From contig NC_067196.1 of NCBI RefSeq assembly GCF_000699445.3, positions 87,708,364-87,772,363 of the forward strand: a stretch of DNA of 64,000 bases, read 5' to 3'. The notes beneath the pieces were generated by a model, which did no database searches, was not told the DNA's origin, and worked only from the letters and a program-made list of their open reading frames with translations. Shown piece by piece: positions 34,465-46,330 of the stretch (the first letter of the stretch is position 1; each line of letters starts with the position of its first letter). Position numbers and translations under genes: made by a program. This DNA is from Schistosoma haematobium (taxonomy: Eukaryota; Platyhelminthes; Trematoda; Strigeidida; Schistosomatidae).

Positions 34465-35238
34465 TTGGGTAAGATTCAAGAAAGGAGGAACAAGAAGGCA
34501 GCAATCAATACCAGTCGAACAAGAGCAGAAAAAGCCAAGGCACCAGCCGAATACACAGAAGTAAACAATCACGTGAGAAGGAGCATCAGAACTGGCAAAC
34601 GTAAGTATGTGGAAAATTTAGCAGTGACGGCGAAAAAGGCTGCAAGAGAAGAAAACATGAGACAACTGTATGACACGACAAAGAAACTCTCTGGAAATTA
34701 CCGTAAACCAGAACGACCAGTGAAAAGCAAGGAAGGCGAGGTAATCACCAACATTGAAGAGCAACGAAACAGGTGGGTAGAACACTTCAAAGAACTCTTG
34801 AATCGACCAGCCCCTCTGAACCCACCCAACATCGAAGCAGCACCCACGGACCTCCTAATCGATGTTGGCCCACCAACAATCGAAGAAATCAGCATAGCCA
34901 TCAGACAAATCAAGAGTGGCAAGGCAGCAGGACCAGACAACATTCCAGCGGAGGCACTAAAAGCAGACGTAGCGGCAACTACAAGGATACTCCACATTCT
35001 CTTCAATAAGATTTGGGATGAGGAACAAGTACCAACAGACTGGAAAGAAAGACTTCTGGTCAAAATACCGAAGAAAGGCGATCTCAGCAAGTGTGATAAC
35101 TACAGGGGCATCACTCTTCTCTCAATACCAAGAAAAGTCTTCAACAGGGTATTGTTAAACAGGATGAAGGACTGTGTAGACGCCCAACTTCGAGACCAAC
35201 AGGCAGGATTCCGTAAGGATAGATCGTGTACAGACTAA
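34465..35238 (+). pseudogene. RTE reverse transcriptase, N-terminal part, stopped by TAA
   Basis: It codes 'KIQERRNKKAAINTSRTR', then RT motifs 'GKAAGPDNIPAEALK' and 'CDNYRGITLLSIPRKVFN' and 'DQQAGFRKDRSCTD' before TAA. In the element at 9.2-11.3 kb the stop position is CAA (glutamine). The frame resumes after the stop. Confidence 0.88.
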
Positions 35239-35259
35239 ATCGCAACTCTACGGATCATT

Positions 35260-35487
35260 GTGGAACAATCAATTGAATGGAATTCATCACTCTACATCAA
35301 CTTCATTGACTACAGAAAAGCATTCGATAGCATGGACAGAACAACACTATGGAAGCTTCTTCGACACTACGGCATGCCTCAGAAGATAGTCAATATCATA
35401 CAGAATTCATATGATGGATTAAACTGCAAAATCGTGCATGGAGGACAATTGACAGGCTCGTTCGAAGTAAAGACCGGTGTCAGGTAA
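35260..35487 (+). pseudogene. RTE reverse transcriptase, middle part
   Basis: It codes 'FIDYRKAFDSMDRTTLW', the RT motif with the first catalytic aspartate region, and ends at a second TAA inside 'GVR-stop-GCLLSP', where other copies have a glutamine codon. Confidence 0.85.
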
Positions 35488-35520
35488 GGTTGCTTACTCT
35501 CGCCCTTTCTCTTTCTCCTG

Positions 35521-36441
35521 GTGATCGACTGGATCATGAATACGTCAACATCTGAAAGGAAACACGGGATACAATGGACATCTAGGACGCAGTTGGACGA
35601 TCTAGACTTCGCAGATGATCTGGTCCTTCTATCCCAAACGCAACAACAAATGCAGGGGAAGACGAACAGTGTGGCAGCAGCCTCAGCAGCAGTAGGTCTC
35701 AATATACACAAAGGGAAAAGCAGGATTCTCCGATACAACACAGCATGCACCAATCCAATCAAAATTGACGGAGAAGATTTGGAAAATGTAAAAACGTTTA
35801 TATATTTGGTCAGCATCATTGATGAACAGGGTGGATCTGATGCAGATGTGAAGGCGCGGATCGGTAAGGCAAGAATAGCATATTTACAACTGAGGAACAT
35901 CTGGAACTCAAAGCAACTATCAACCAACACCAAGGTCAGGATTTTCAATACAATTGTCAAGACAGTTCTACTGTATGGGGCGGAAACCTGGAGAACTACG
36001 AAAGCCACCATCCAGAAAATACAGGTGTTTATTAACAGTCGTCTATGCAAAATATTTCGGATCCGTTGGCCGGACGCTATTAGCAATGACCAACTGTGGG
36101 AGGGAACAAACCAGATCCCAGTGGAGGAAGAAATCAGGAAGAAGCGCTGGAAGTGGATAGGACACACATTGAGGAAAGCACCCAACTGCGTCACGAGGCA
36201 AGGCCTCACATGGAATCCTCAAGGCCAAAGGAAAAGAGGAAGACCAAAGAACACATTACGCCGGGAAATGGAAATAGACATGGGAAAAATGAACAAGAAT
36301 TGGATGGAATTAGAAAAGAAGGCCCAGGACAGAGTGGGTTGGAGAATGCTGGTCGGCGGTCTATGCTCCATTGGGAGTAACAGGCGTAAGGAAGTAAGGA
36401 AGTATAATGTACATATTGAGGTCGCCTGGTATGGACTGTGA
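35521..36441 (+). pseudogene. RTE reverse transcriptase, palm end and C-terminal domain
   Basis: It carries the catalytic 'FADDLVLL' motif, '[12 protein letters not shown]', '[10 protein letters not shown]' and '[19 protein letters not shown]', the typical RTE C-terminal segment. It runs a few codons past the element end into flanking DNA. Confidence 0.88.
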
Positions 36442-36600
36442 ACTCTAGAAACGCATGCGTTGGGTTTGTTTTTGGAGGAGGAAACCCCATAGTTGTGCAC
36501 TGCGAATGTGACGCTGATAAATGAGAAACGAAAGAGGAACAAGTCACTTTGGATATAAACCATCAACAATGCTTAACTGTTTCTAGTGAAATAGACAATG
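36418..36600 (+). repeat. dispersed repeat right of the plus-strand RTE
   Basis: Diverged direct copy of 38615-38818: both share 'GTTTGTTT', 'CCATAG.TGTGCACT', 'CACTTGGATAT' type order and 'ATGGTAAATT' at the end. Confidence 0.55.
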
Positions 36601-36839
36601 GTATGGTAAATTGGTGAATAAAACTCATACTAACTGCTGCTGTTGGAGTGAAATGTGGTTATAGTCTCCATATCATAGAATACAATGGACGAGACTCTAA
36701 GTTACTGACAAGCCGGTCAGAATCGTTTGAGATATTTGAAGGTCACGGGGCCAACTTCAGTGCTTAATGATAACGTACTGTCGGTTCACAGGGAATTTTG
36801 TACAAAACATGATAATTAAGCGGCTATAACAAATAAAAC

Positions 36840-37483
36840 GGCGAGACTATAATTTGTGGGCGAGTCAATCAGGTATGGGATAACAGATCTCGGATTTTGG
36901 CGCGAAAGCCTTTCATCCACTTTGGCGAAATATATTTCTGGCATTATAGCTGATGTCAGTTCGTGATGAAAACACCATATATAATTCCTAACTAGGGCAA
37001 ATTACGACAATTATTGCGAACTGGATAATAACAGCACTAGTAACACCGACTGCAGCCAGGTACTACAGTATATACGGATGATTGGGGAGTGTACAGATGC
37101 CTACATAGGCTTGGTTATGTGTACCATGTCGTTATCCACAAGTGTCATTTTGTGTACTCAACAAACGGAGTACACATGAACAATATTGAAGCTATGTGAT
37201 CGAGGCTGAAAGAGTTTTTGAGACTTTACCATGGCTCCAGAGGCTGACTATTGTGTAGCCATATGGATAATTTCCTTTACTGTATGCATTACGATTTTAT
37301 AACCTCTGCACCTCTTTTTAACCTTGACAAATTTTTGAACCATGTATTAGAAGTGTATCTACTTTATTTCTTTGGTTTCGTATAATATATTTTTACTCTA
37401 TACTGGCTGTTTGCTGATAGGCTAGTATTTTTCAAGGTCACTTCAGATTCGTTCAAAGGTCGTCCATAAATTATAGTCTCGCC
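36840..37483. mobile_element. 644 bp element with terminal inverted repeats (same family)
   Basis: The 24 bp ends match at 22 of 24 positions: GGCGAGACTATAATTTGTGG and GGCGAGACTATAATTTATGG. It contains the interior of the 290 bp element plus about 350 bp more. No transposase frame, so non-autonomous. It lies between the two inverted RTE elements. Confidence 0.72.
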
Positions 37484-37489
37484 ATACAA

Positions 37490-37730
37490 TGGTAAGGAAG
37501 AATGATTTGTGATATGTACCAAGGTGGAGTAGGTTCAAACAATACAGGGGAAATCGACGTTTGAAACGAGGAAATTGCTTCTTAACATCGACGGCGCATC
37601 AAAGGAAAGTAAAATGGCACGAAACGCTAACAATTGCATATTTAATCATTTGTTATTTCTTCATCATTCCCATTTTGTCATCTAATACTAGTCACTAGGT
37701 AACAATTTAAAAGTCTGAGTTTGTAGGAGC
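37490..37730 (+). repeat. dispersed repeat, diverged copy of 42110-42330
   Basis: Ordered short matches such as 'CAAGGTGGAGTAGGTTCAAA' and 'AAAGTCTGAG'. Noncoding. Confidence 0.5.
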
Positions 37731-38614
37731 GCAATTTGAAAGTGGTAACTGGTTTTCACGTGGTTTAGGACTTGTTAGACTAGTTCATTTGCAGGGTGTA
37801 TTATACGGAGACTAACATCCTATCTTGTAGATCGGGTGCATTTTATCCTGAAAAAATTTTCGACGGACACTTACCAGTTAATATCATTCGTATCACGGAA
37901 TTAAGTCTTAAATAGATCTGAAATTTATTGTATACTCATAGTCTCTGATCCTTGAATATTTAATATCAACTAATACTCAGATATTATATTTAGTTTAACG
38001 AGCTCTCTGCTCACCCAGTTTCAAATCATGGCAAATAACCTCAGTAAAAGAGAAATTTCGCCAAATTCTAAGCCAGATATGGAACAGTCTTCCCTCTGAA
38101 ACACGCATGACAGATGAATAACATACGTTCGTAAGACTTATTGATCAAGTCCTCATCTGCGCAGATCTAGCACAAACAAACACATCCGCGTTCCATCCAC
38201 ACATTATAGGCTCTCTATATGTATGGACGAAATGCCCTAGTTTCCTACTCCGTAGTTATATTAGACAATGCGTATCGATGGCAGAAATGTTTGTCCGAAC
38301 AAAGGCAATGCGTACAGAAAAACAGTCGCACAGGAAAAACGAACTTAATAATAACTTCTCTGTTCTCACCATAATCCTTCAAAATAAAATTAAACGTTCT
38401 AAATTGAGAGGGAACATAATTAATAATAATATAAATATTTCTGCAATGGCAGGTACGCGCCATTTTTACAGGCACGATCTACAAATTACAACACTTATTG
38501 TTTCACAGTATGCATGTTAGATAAATATAGTCTATAAAAGTGAAGATCAGTTCATTCCTTCAGATATAGTATTCAAGCGATGTAACTCTTTAAGTTTATT
38601 GTTATAAAGTAGAC
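37731..38614. other. intergenic, no gene seen
   Basis: No convincing frame, RNA gene or repeat boundary. Short open frames at 38245-38520 on both strands have no recognisable content. Confidence 0.5.
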
Positions 38615-38818
38615 TTGCAGAGCGCTTGGGGTGAACTATGACCTTGGAAGACAAGTACGTCTAGTTTGTTTCAGATGTCAGAAGTTCCATAGCTGTGCAC
38701 TCAGAGAAAGGTTCTGAAAAACAAGAAAAACCGAAGAGCAGCAAAGCACTTGGATATGGATAATAAACAATACTTAACATTTTTTAGTGGAACAGACAGA
38801 GGCATGGTAAATTATTAA
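38615..38818 (+). repeat. dispersed repeat left of the inverted RTE
   Basis: Diverged direct copy of 36418-36600. The inverted RTE starts at its right end. Confidence 0.55.
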
Positions 38819-40752
38819 CTTACTTCCTTACGCCTGTTACTCCCAATGGAGCATAGACCGCCGACCAGCATTCTCCAACCCACTCTGTCCTGGGCCTTCT
38901 TTTCTAATTCCATCCAATTCTTGTTCATTTTTCCCATGTCTATTTCCATTTCCCGGCGTAATGTGTTCTTTGGTCTTCCTCTTTTCCTTTGGCCTTGAGG
39001 ATTCCATGTGAGGGCTTGCCTCGTGACGCAGTTGGGTGCTTTCCTCAATGTGTGTCCTATCCACTTCCAGCGCTTCTTCCTGATTTCTTCCTCCACTGGG
39101 ATCTGGTTTGTTCCCTCCCACAGTTGGTCATTGCTAATAGCGTCCGGCCAACGGATCAGAAATATTTTGCATAGACGACTGTTAATAAACACCTGTATTT
39201 TCTGGATGGTGGCTTTCGTAGTTCTCCAGGTTTCCGCCCCATACAGTAGAACTGTCTTGACAATTGTATTGAAAATCCTGACCTTGGTGTTGGTTGATAG
39301 TTGCTTTGAGTTCCAGATGTTCCTCAGTTGTAAATATGCTATTCTTGCTTTACCGATCCGCGCCTTCACATCTGCATCAGATCCACCCTGTTCATCAATG
39401 ATGCTGACCAAATATATAAACGTTTTTACATTTTCCAAATCTTCTCCGTCAATTTTGATTGGATTGGTGCATGCTGTGTTGTATCGGAGAATCCTGCTTT
39501 TCCCTTTGTGTATATTGAGACCTACTGCTGCTGGGGCTGCTGCCACACTGTTCGTCTTCCCCTGCATTTGTTGTTGCGTTTGGGATAGAAGGACCAGATC
39601 ATCTGCGAAGTCTAGATCGTCCAACTGCGTCCTAGATGTCCATTGTATCCCGTGTTTCCTTTCAGATGTTGACGTATTCATGATCCAGTCGATCACCAGG
39701 AGAAAGAGAAAGGGCGAGAGTAAGCAACCTTACCTGACACCGGTCTTTACTTCGAACGAGCCTGTCAATTGTCCTCCATGCACGATTTTGCAGTTTAATC
39801 CATCATATGAATTCTGTATGATATTGACTATCTTCTGAGGCATGCCGTAGTGTCGAAGAAGCTTCCATAGTGTTGTTCTGTCCATGCTATCGAATGCTTT
39901 TCTGTAGTCAATGAAGTTGATGTAGAGTGATGAATTCCATTCAATTGATTGTTCCACAATGATCCGTAGAGTTGCGATTTAGTCTGTACACGATCTATCC
40001 TTACGGAATCCTGCCTGTTGGTCTCGAAGTTGGGCGTCTACACAGTCCTTCATCCTGTTTAACAATACCCTGTTGAAGACTTTTCTTGGTATTGAGAGAA
40101 GAGTGATGCCCCTGTAGTTATCACACTTGCTGAGATCGCCTTTCTTCGGTATTTTGACCAGAAGTCTTTCTTTCCAGTCTGTTGGTACTTGTTCCTCATC
40201 CCAAATCTTATTGAAGAGAATGTGGAGTATCCTTGTAGTTGCCGCTACGTCTGCTTTTAGTGCCTCCGCTGGAATGTTGTCTGGTCCTGCTGCCTTGCCA
40301 CTCTTGATTTGTCTGATGGCTATGCTGATTTCTTCGATTGTTGGTGGGCCAACATCGATTAGGAGGTCCGTGGGTGCTGCTTCGATGTTGGGTGGGTTCA
40401 GAGGGGCTGGTCGATTCAAGAGTTCTTTGAAGTGTTCTACCCACCTGTTTCGTTGCTCTTCAATGTTGGTGATTACCTCGCCTTCCTTGCTTTTCACTGG
40501 TCGTTCTGGTTTACGGTAATTTCCAGAGAGTTTCTTTGTCGTGTCATACAGTTGTCTCATGTTTTCTTCTCTTGCAGCCTTTTTCGCCGTCACTGCTAAA
40601 TTTTCCACATACTTACGTTTGCCAGTTCTGGTGCTCCTTCTCACGTGATTGTTTACTTCTGTGTATTCGGCTGGTGCCTTGGCTTTTTCTGCTCTTGTTC
40701 GACTGGTATTGATTGCTGCCTTCTTGTTCCTCCTTTCTTGAATCTTACCCAA
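38815..40752 (-). pseudogene. RTE reverse transcriptase region (inverted copy), two internal TAA stops
   Basis: Three consecutive same-frame pieces separated by TAA at 39979-39981 and 39730-39732. They carry the same RT motifs as the plus-strand element, including 'FADDLVLL'. Confidence 0.88.
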
Positions 40753-42022
40753 TGTATCAGCAGTGATCCATTCCTTGTGATGGTGCTTTTGTGACCCAGG
40801 ACCTCATAACATGTTGAAGTGATTGCCTTTTTGATCCCCTTCCAGTTGCTCTCCATAGTAGTTCCTTCTCCATTGAGTAGATCATGAAAGGCCCTGAACT
40901 TATTGCTGAGGACTATCTTGAATTTGTTGAGTCTGTCAGTATCCTGAAGAAAGGCCGTATTGAACTTTTGTGATATTGTCCGCCCCATTGCCCAGTGCTT
41001 CTTGAGTTTCAATTTCATCTTGGCGACCAGCAAGTGGTGATCTGATGCTATATCAGCTCCTCTCTTGATTCTCACCCCTTCCGTCGTTCTCCTGAACTTT
41101 TTGTTGATGCACATATGGTCGATTTGGTTTTGCGTAGTGTGATCCGGTGAAGTCCACGTGATTTCGTGAATGCGTTTATGTGGGAATATGGTGCCGCCTA
41201 TGACCAGCTTATTGAAGGCACATAGATTTGCAAATCTCTCACCATTTTCGTTTCTTTCTCCCAGTCCGTGTCGTCCCATGATGTCTTCATATCCAGTGTT
41301 GTCCGTTCCAACCTTGGCGTTGAAATCTCCCATCAGAATGGTCAGGTCCTTTGTTGGGCACTTCTCGACGATTGACTGCAGCCTATTGTAAGATTGATCT
41401 TTAGCGTCTTCATCAGAGTCGTTGGTGGGCGCATAGCATTGGATGATGTTCATCGAAATGCCCTCTTTCTTTGTTTTGAACGAGGCTTTGATGATCCTTG
41501 GTCCATGAGCTTCCCATCCTATAAGTGCATTTTGCGCTTGTTTGGACAGCATCAACGCAACTGCTTATGTATGTGGTGCATTTTCTTCTTCATGGCCGGA
41601 GTATAACAGAAGCTCTCCTGAAGTTAGTCGTTGTTGTCCAACTTGCGTCCAGTGTGTTTCACTGATCCCAAGTACCTTCAGGTTGTACCTTCTCATTTCT
41701 GCAACGACTTGGAAGGCTCACCTGGTGTCCCACATTGTGCGAACATTCCATGTACCTAAATAAGTGGTTGCTCTGGTTGTCAGAAGGGGCATCGGCCTCG
41801 TAACTCCCAAAGGAATTCGGCTTTCATCATGAGGCGCCATAGTCCTTCTAAAAGAAAACCTTCTGACTCCCAGGGCAGAGTTTAAAAGGTTCGAATAATT
41901 TTTTCTGGTTAGTGTTTTCTAGCGAGTTAGTTTTCTACAGGATGGGGACGCTAACCCCATGCCCAACTCTCCCCCTTTATGCGGGCTTGGGACCGGCAGT
42001 AGTCCCCGGAGGGACTCCAGTC
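38819..42022 (-). mobile_element. RTE-clade retrotransposon, near full length, inverted copy
   Basis: Nearly identical to 33190-36402 but on the other strand, with 2.4 kb between them. The endonuclease frame is at 41555-40653, RT frames at 40752-39979, 39957-39730 and 39696-38815. It shares the frameshift at the 'GHK' position and both TAA stops (39979 and 39730) but lacks the extra frameshift of the other copy. A 14-15 bp flanking repeat is weak: 'ACCAT' is shared and the rest has mismatches. Confidence 0.92.
40653..41555 (-). pseudogene. RTE endonuclease domain (inverted copy)
   Basis: Same domain order as at 33663-34460, with 'SDEDAKDQ' in place of 'SNEDAKDQ'. It keeps frame through 'IKKAITSTCYEVLGHK' and then runs out of frame because one base is missing in an A-run. 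Confidence 0.85.
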
Positions 42023-42109
42023 GGAATTTTATGGTATAATTTAAGATGTAATTCATACTAGATCTTTTATAAAGAGTGAAATGCGATTGAAGGCTCTAGA
42101 TGAGTGGAT

Positions 42110-42945
42110 TCATTAATGAAGAATAGTCAGTTGTAATATTTACCGAGGTGGAGTTAGTTCAAACAATGAAAGGGAAGTCAGGGTTTTAATAAGGAAGGTT
42201 GTTTATTAGGGCAGAAAGTGCATATAGAGAGTAAAGTTTTAAGAAAACTAGTAACTGTGTCGTTAATTGTCTGATTTTTTCATCCGATGCCTGCCACACA
42301 GTCTAAATGTAAAAGTCCGAGCTAGCGTGTTATGGGTTGCCTCAGTAGAGTAGCTAATCCAGAATAAAATTGGAAACATGAGTCTGAATGGTGAGCGTAG
42401 GAGAACAACCTCAACATCACAGATTGATTGACTCGTTTCTCAACCATAAAGAGCCTGATACAAACAAAATATTCTGCCCCACAAACACGGGTGGATTGAA
42501 GTCATCGCCCTCACCATCAATGATTGCTGGTCAGTAACTCCACCCTCCCTTCTTTTGTGATGTTAGGCTCATTTAAGCTTATGTTTTATATATATCATAC
42601 CTCACATAATCCTTTGTGTTTCACATCCTGTTGGAAAACACTATTTATATAAGTACCGTTCTACAAGCTTATCATGCAGTTACAAATTATGGACTGTGGG
42701 TAGGGCTTCAATGCAATGCATTAATTGACTATAGTATGAGGTATATGTCGCCAATCGGAGTATAGGCTATAGGAGGGGCATAATGTAGGATAGTTGTTTA
42801 CCAAACTAGGTGGAAAAGTATAGAAGTATATGACTTGTAGATAAGGTAACGAGTGGAGAAATAATACTAATTGCTAGTCAACATAGTGTACAGAAGAGTA
42901 AAAAGTTAATAAAGAATAAACAGGAAGAAACTCACACTAACTTGA
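42110..42945 (+). repeat. long dispersed repeat left of the CR1/Jockey-type element
   Basis: 42335-42945 matches 45735-46330 in the same orientation ('GAGCGTAGGAG', 'GCTGGTCAGTAA', 'TCCACCCTCCCTT', 'GAAAACACTATTT'). 42110-42330 matches 37490-37730 ('AGGTGGAGT', 'GTTCAAACAAT'). No protein-coding frame. Confidence 0.65.
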
Positions 42946-43149
42946 TGCTGATGTTATTTTGTGTTGTCATAACCAGTTGATGGGTAACAGGCCCCATATA
43001 TCCAAGACCACTGGTAGTAGACAGTCAATTGTGCTGTCCTCTTGACTTTTTAGGGTGTCCCTTAGCGACCGAGTTCAGTTGAACAGTATTGATAGGTTCA
43101 GTGAGTTACCTGTTTACTTCAAGTGAAGAAATAGAATGTTGAGCTCTAA

Positions 43150-45732
43150 CCTCCAGCGTTTGCACCAGTCGTCTACCATGCTGAGTTCATGTTGGATTGT
43201 TTACATAGCACTACGTACATCGCAAATGTCAGTTTTATAAATGACAACCCACTATACTCATGGTTTGCTACGTTCTTAACAGAACCTAAACAAGTGTTAA
43301 AGCACAATAACTCTCTCATCACTTAGACCAATAACTAGTGCAGTCATCCGGGGAAGCGTATTAGGTTCACTCTTGTGTCTTATGTATATAAACGATGTAT
43401 GTAACGTCGTAAACTTTGGGAAGCCACACTTATTTGCTGATGATCTCAAAATAGCATACAGCTATAAGCCTGAGACTCTAAGTGAAAGTGTATCCCAGAT
43501 CCAAGAGGACCTCAATAACTTAACTATCTGGAGTGAAAAATGGCAATTACCACTTAACCTCAACAAATGCGGGATAATGCACTTTGGAAAGCATCCCTAT
43601 AAACCGCAACTTCACTTAAATAAAAGTAGAGTCCAAAGACTCGAATCAGTACACGATTTGGGAATTAATTACACAGGAAGCCTTAACTTTGAAGACCATG
43701 CTTCCTCTATTATTTCTAAATCTAAACGTCTAATTGGTTTCATAATGAGAAATTTCTTCACAACAGAGACTAAGCTTATCCTCTACAAAATATGTGTACG
43801 ATCTTCCCTTGAATACTGCTCCTTTGGCTTCTCTAATATGAATACCACAGACAAGATAGAAGTAGAAGATGTTCAAAGATGCTTCACACGCTAACTGCTA
43901 GGAAGTAACTCCACTCCCGATTACAAAGACAGATGTAAGCATCTCTTTAGAACCTCTATGACACCATTGGTTAAGGAATAATCTAATATTTCCCTACAAA
44001 GCAATATGTGGACTCTCATTTCTAACCTCCTGCCCAACTATTATCCACGACCCAGCCTATGGACTAAGAAATAACGCATATAAACTACTTACCGTAAAAC
44101 ACCAAAAGCAAATGCGTTGTAAGTTTTTTTACAGTACAGTATAGTTTATTGTGGAACAGGTTGCCAATACCTATCCGTAACGGTGACACTTTTACCAAAT
44201 TCAAAAGGCCAATAACCCTGTTACTAGACTCTAAAGAGCTTCAACTACTCTTAGAACTCCCGCCCACCAATGAGGCACTTTATTATGGACCTCCTAATAT
44301 CTAGACGGAACAAGAATATAACGAGCCCCATTGCTACTAATATGAATATATGCTTCTAACCCCCACTTTCAGTTTCCAAATCTCTCTAATGTTTAAAGAT
44401 ACATTATTCTTCCTAAGTGTCATGTTCTTTTCTTTTTTCTCATACAAGTAGACAGATAACTCACTAATCTTACGGATGCTGATCAACAAAGGCCGATCAT
44501 AAGAAGCTCAAAATGTCCCAAATTTTTGTGAGTTGCTCACTGTTTTATTTTTCTTACCCTGAAAATTTTACAATCTTATACTCTTTTGTATCTTTTGATT
44601 TGCTGTTAGTCCTTACCATCTTTGAAACACATATAATCTAACCTGTTTTTTACTTTTACCATTAGTTATCTTCATAGCAGTGTGATGTACTAAATGGATG
44701 TCTAACCCATAATACAAATGCTTTAACCATCTGATTTGCTTGTAACACGGAACTAGCATAGACAGTGTATTCCAACCATGGGCTTTGATGAAAGCAATAT
44801 TCATACATACCACAAACGTAAGAGAGCCCAACATCACAAAAGGAGGGAAAGTGGCCTTACTGACCAGCAAACATGATGGTGAGGAGATAACTTCAATCCA
44901 CAAATGTCTGTAGGGTAGAACATTTTGTTTAGTTACGGCTCCTTACGGTCCAGTAGAATGTCACGAACCAACGGTATTGATGTTGACTTATTGTGCGAAA
45001 TACCTCATTAAATCCTGTTTAGAACGTTGAATCGGTTTCACTTCCTATCGAGTTATCTTATTATAGGCAAAACTAAGCCTGCTCAACAACCCGTAAAATC
45101 TACAAAAAATGGGCTCAAATAACCTCGACAAAAAGACGGAGACAGCCATTTGTGCATCAGAATACTGTTTTCAGCACTATATTTTATGACTACACATAAT
45201 CCAATACTCTCAGCTTCTTTCTGAACCATCTCCATTTGTCGGTTGTTTACACTTCTTTTTTAACCTATTAGGATGCTCTTGCTTAATAAATACTTTCATC
45301 ACAAGAGAATTAGACTGAGTAGTCATACCTTAACTATTTCTTTATGGACATTGTCTTCTCTGCTTCTCGTCCTCTCTTTTTCTTGCACCCTCTTCCAGCC
45401 CCCTTGAGATATGCTCCCGAAAACGGATATGGAACGGATGACTTCGTCCTGCACCACCGTTAAGGCCTCAGATATTCTAGAGGGATATAAGGTTGCGGTT
45501 TCTAGAAGCCTCCAACTTCACATGGATCTATTATCGACCAACCTTCATAGAGAGCGCTAACTGTGATACTGACTAAAACCATCTACATTCATATCTTATA
45601 AAATATCAACCCAGCTGAGTAATTTACTCCATTGAAAATTTTATCTTTTGTAACAATTTGATCTTGCCTGTAAACTGGCATACCTCATGTAAGAAACTGT
45701 TATTTGAGAATAAATTATTATTTTACGTCGTA
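43150..45732 (+). mobile_element. CR1/Jockey-type non-LTR retrotransposon, degraded
   Basis: The RT frame at 43373-43894 has 'MYINDV', 'LFADDLKIAYSY' (catalytic FADD), 'WQLPLNLNKCGIMHFGK' and 'ASSIISKSKRLIGFIMRNF'. Weak similarity continues to about 44300 out of frame. The 3' end is likely the AATAAATTATTATT run at about 45718-45732. A second copy of that 3' end lies at 48190-48285. It is distinct in sequence from the element at 30.1-32.4 kb. Confidence 0.78.
43373..43894 (+). pseudogene. CR1/Jockey-type reverse transcriptase fragment
   Basis: A 173-codon frame holding RT palm and thumb motifs around 'FADDLKIAYSY' and 'LNLNKCGIMHFG'. The upstream 'RGSVLGSLLCLMYIND' is in frame with altered residues ('R' for the usual 'PQ'). 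No upstream endonuclease seen. Confidence 0.82.
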
Positions 45733-45734
45733 GG

Positions 45735-46330
45735 TTAGCATAATAGAATAGCAAATCCAACATAAACTGAAAATATGAATCTGAGTAGCGAGCGTAGGAG
45801 GACAACCTCAGTATCACTGATTGCCTCTTTTTCAGTCATAGGGAGCCCCAAAGGGACAAAATGTTTTACGCTACAAACATGAGCGGATTGATGTCATCAC
45901 TCGCATTATCACTGCTTGCTGGTCAGTAAATCCACCCTCCCTTTTTTGTAATGCTAGGCTCATTAACGTTTATCTTCAGATAAAATTTTATATCTCATGC
46001 AATGCTATATGCTTCACATCATGTTAGAAAACACTATTTCTATGGGTACCCTTTTACATGCTTATCAGGAGGTTACAACATGTGGACTGTGTGCAAGGAA
46101 TTGATACAATGCTTTGAATGACTATAGTGTAACTTATGTGACTTCAAAAATAGTATATTCATCTAAAAGGGTATATTGTAGGATTAATGTTTGCAGAAGA
46201 AGGCTGAAAAGTGTAGCAATATAATACTTATAGATAAGGCCATTGGTGAAAAAACAACTAATGTATAGTTAACGTAGTTTATGTGAACGTAGAAATCTGA
46301 TGAAGAATCCATGAGACCGAACTTGTAGAA
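45735..46330 (+). repeat. long dispersed repeat right of the CR1/Jockey-type element
   Basis: A diverged direct copy of 42335-42945. It begins immediately after the 3' tail of the retrotransposon. Confidence 0.65.

Larger units (their letters stand above)
33190..36402 (+). mobile_element. RTE-clade non-LTR retrotransposon (SR2/SjR2-like), near full length, inactive
   Basis: A 3.2 kb element flanked by a 15 bp direct repeat, TATAATGTACATATT, at 33175-33189 and 36403-36417, the target-site duplication. An AP-endonuclease domain ('ILMGDFNAKVG', 'SDHHLL') is followed by reverse transcriptase ('GPDNIPAEALK', 'FADDLVLL') and a C-terminal '[13 protein letters not shown]' segment. The 3' end is a short GTAAG/GAA tail. 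Lesions: a frameshift near 34388, another near 34430, TAA at 35236 and TAA at 35485. All but the first are shared with the inverted copy at 38819-42022. Confidence 0.93.

Noticed and set aside
35379..36209. 276-codon minus-strand frame opposite the RTE, repeated at 39008-39838
   Set aside because: Pure antisense shadow of the RT C-terminal region.
38780..42040. Target-site duplication of the inverted RTE
   Set aside because: Only a partial match (ACCAT plus scattered bases) could be found, too weak to claim.
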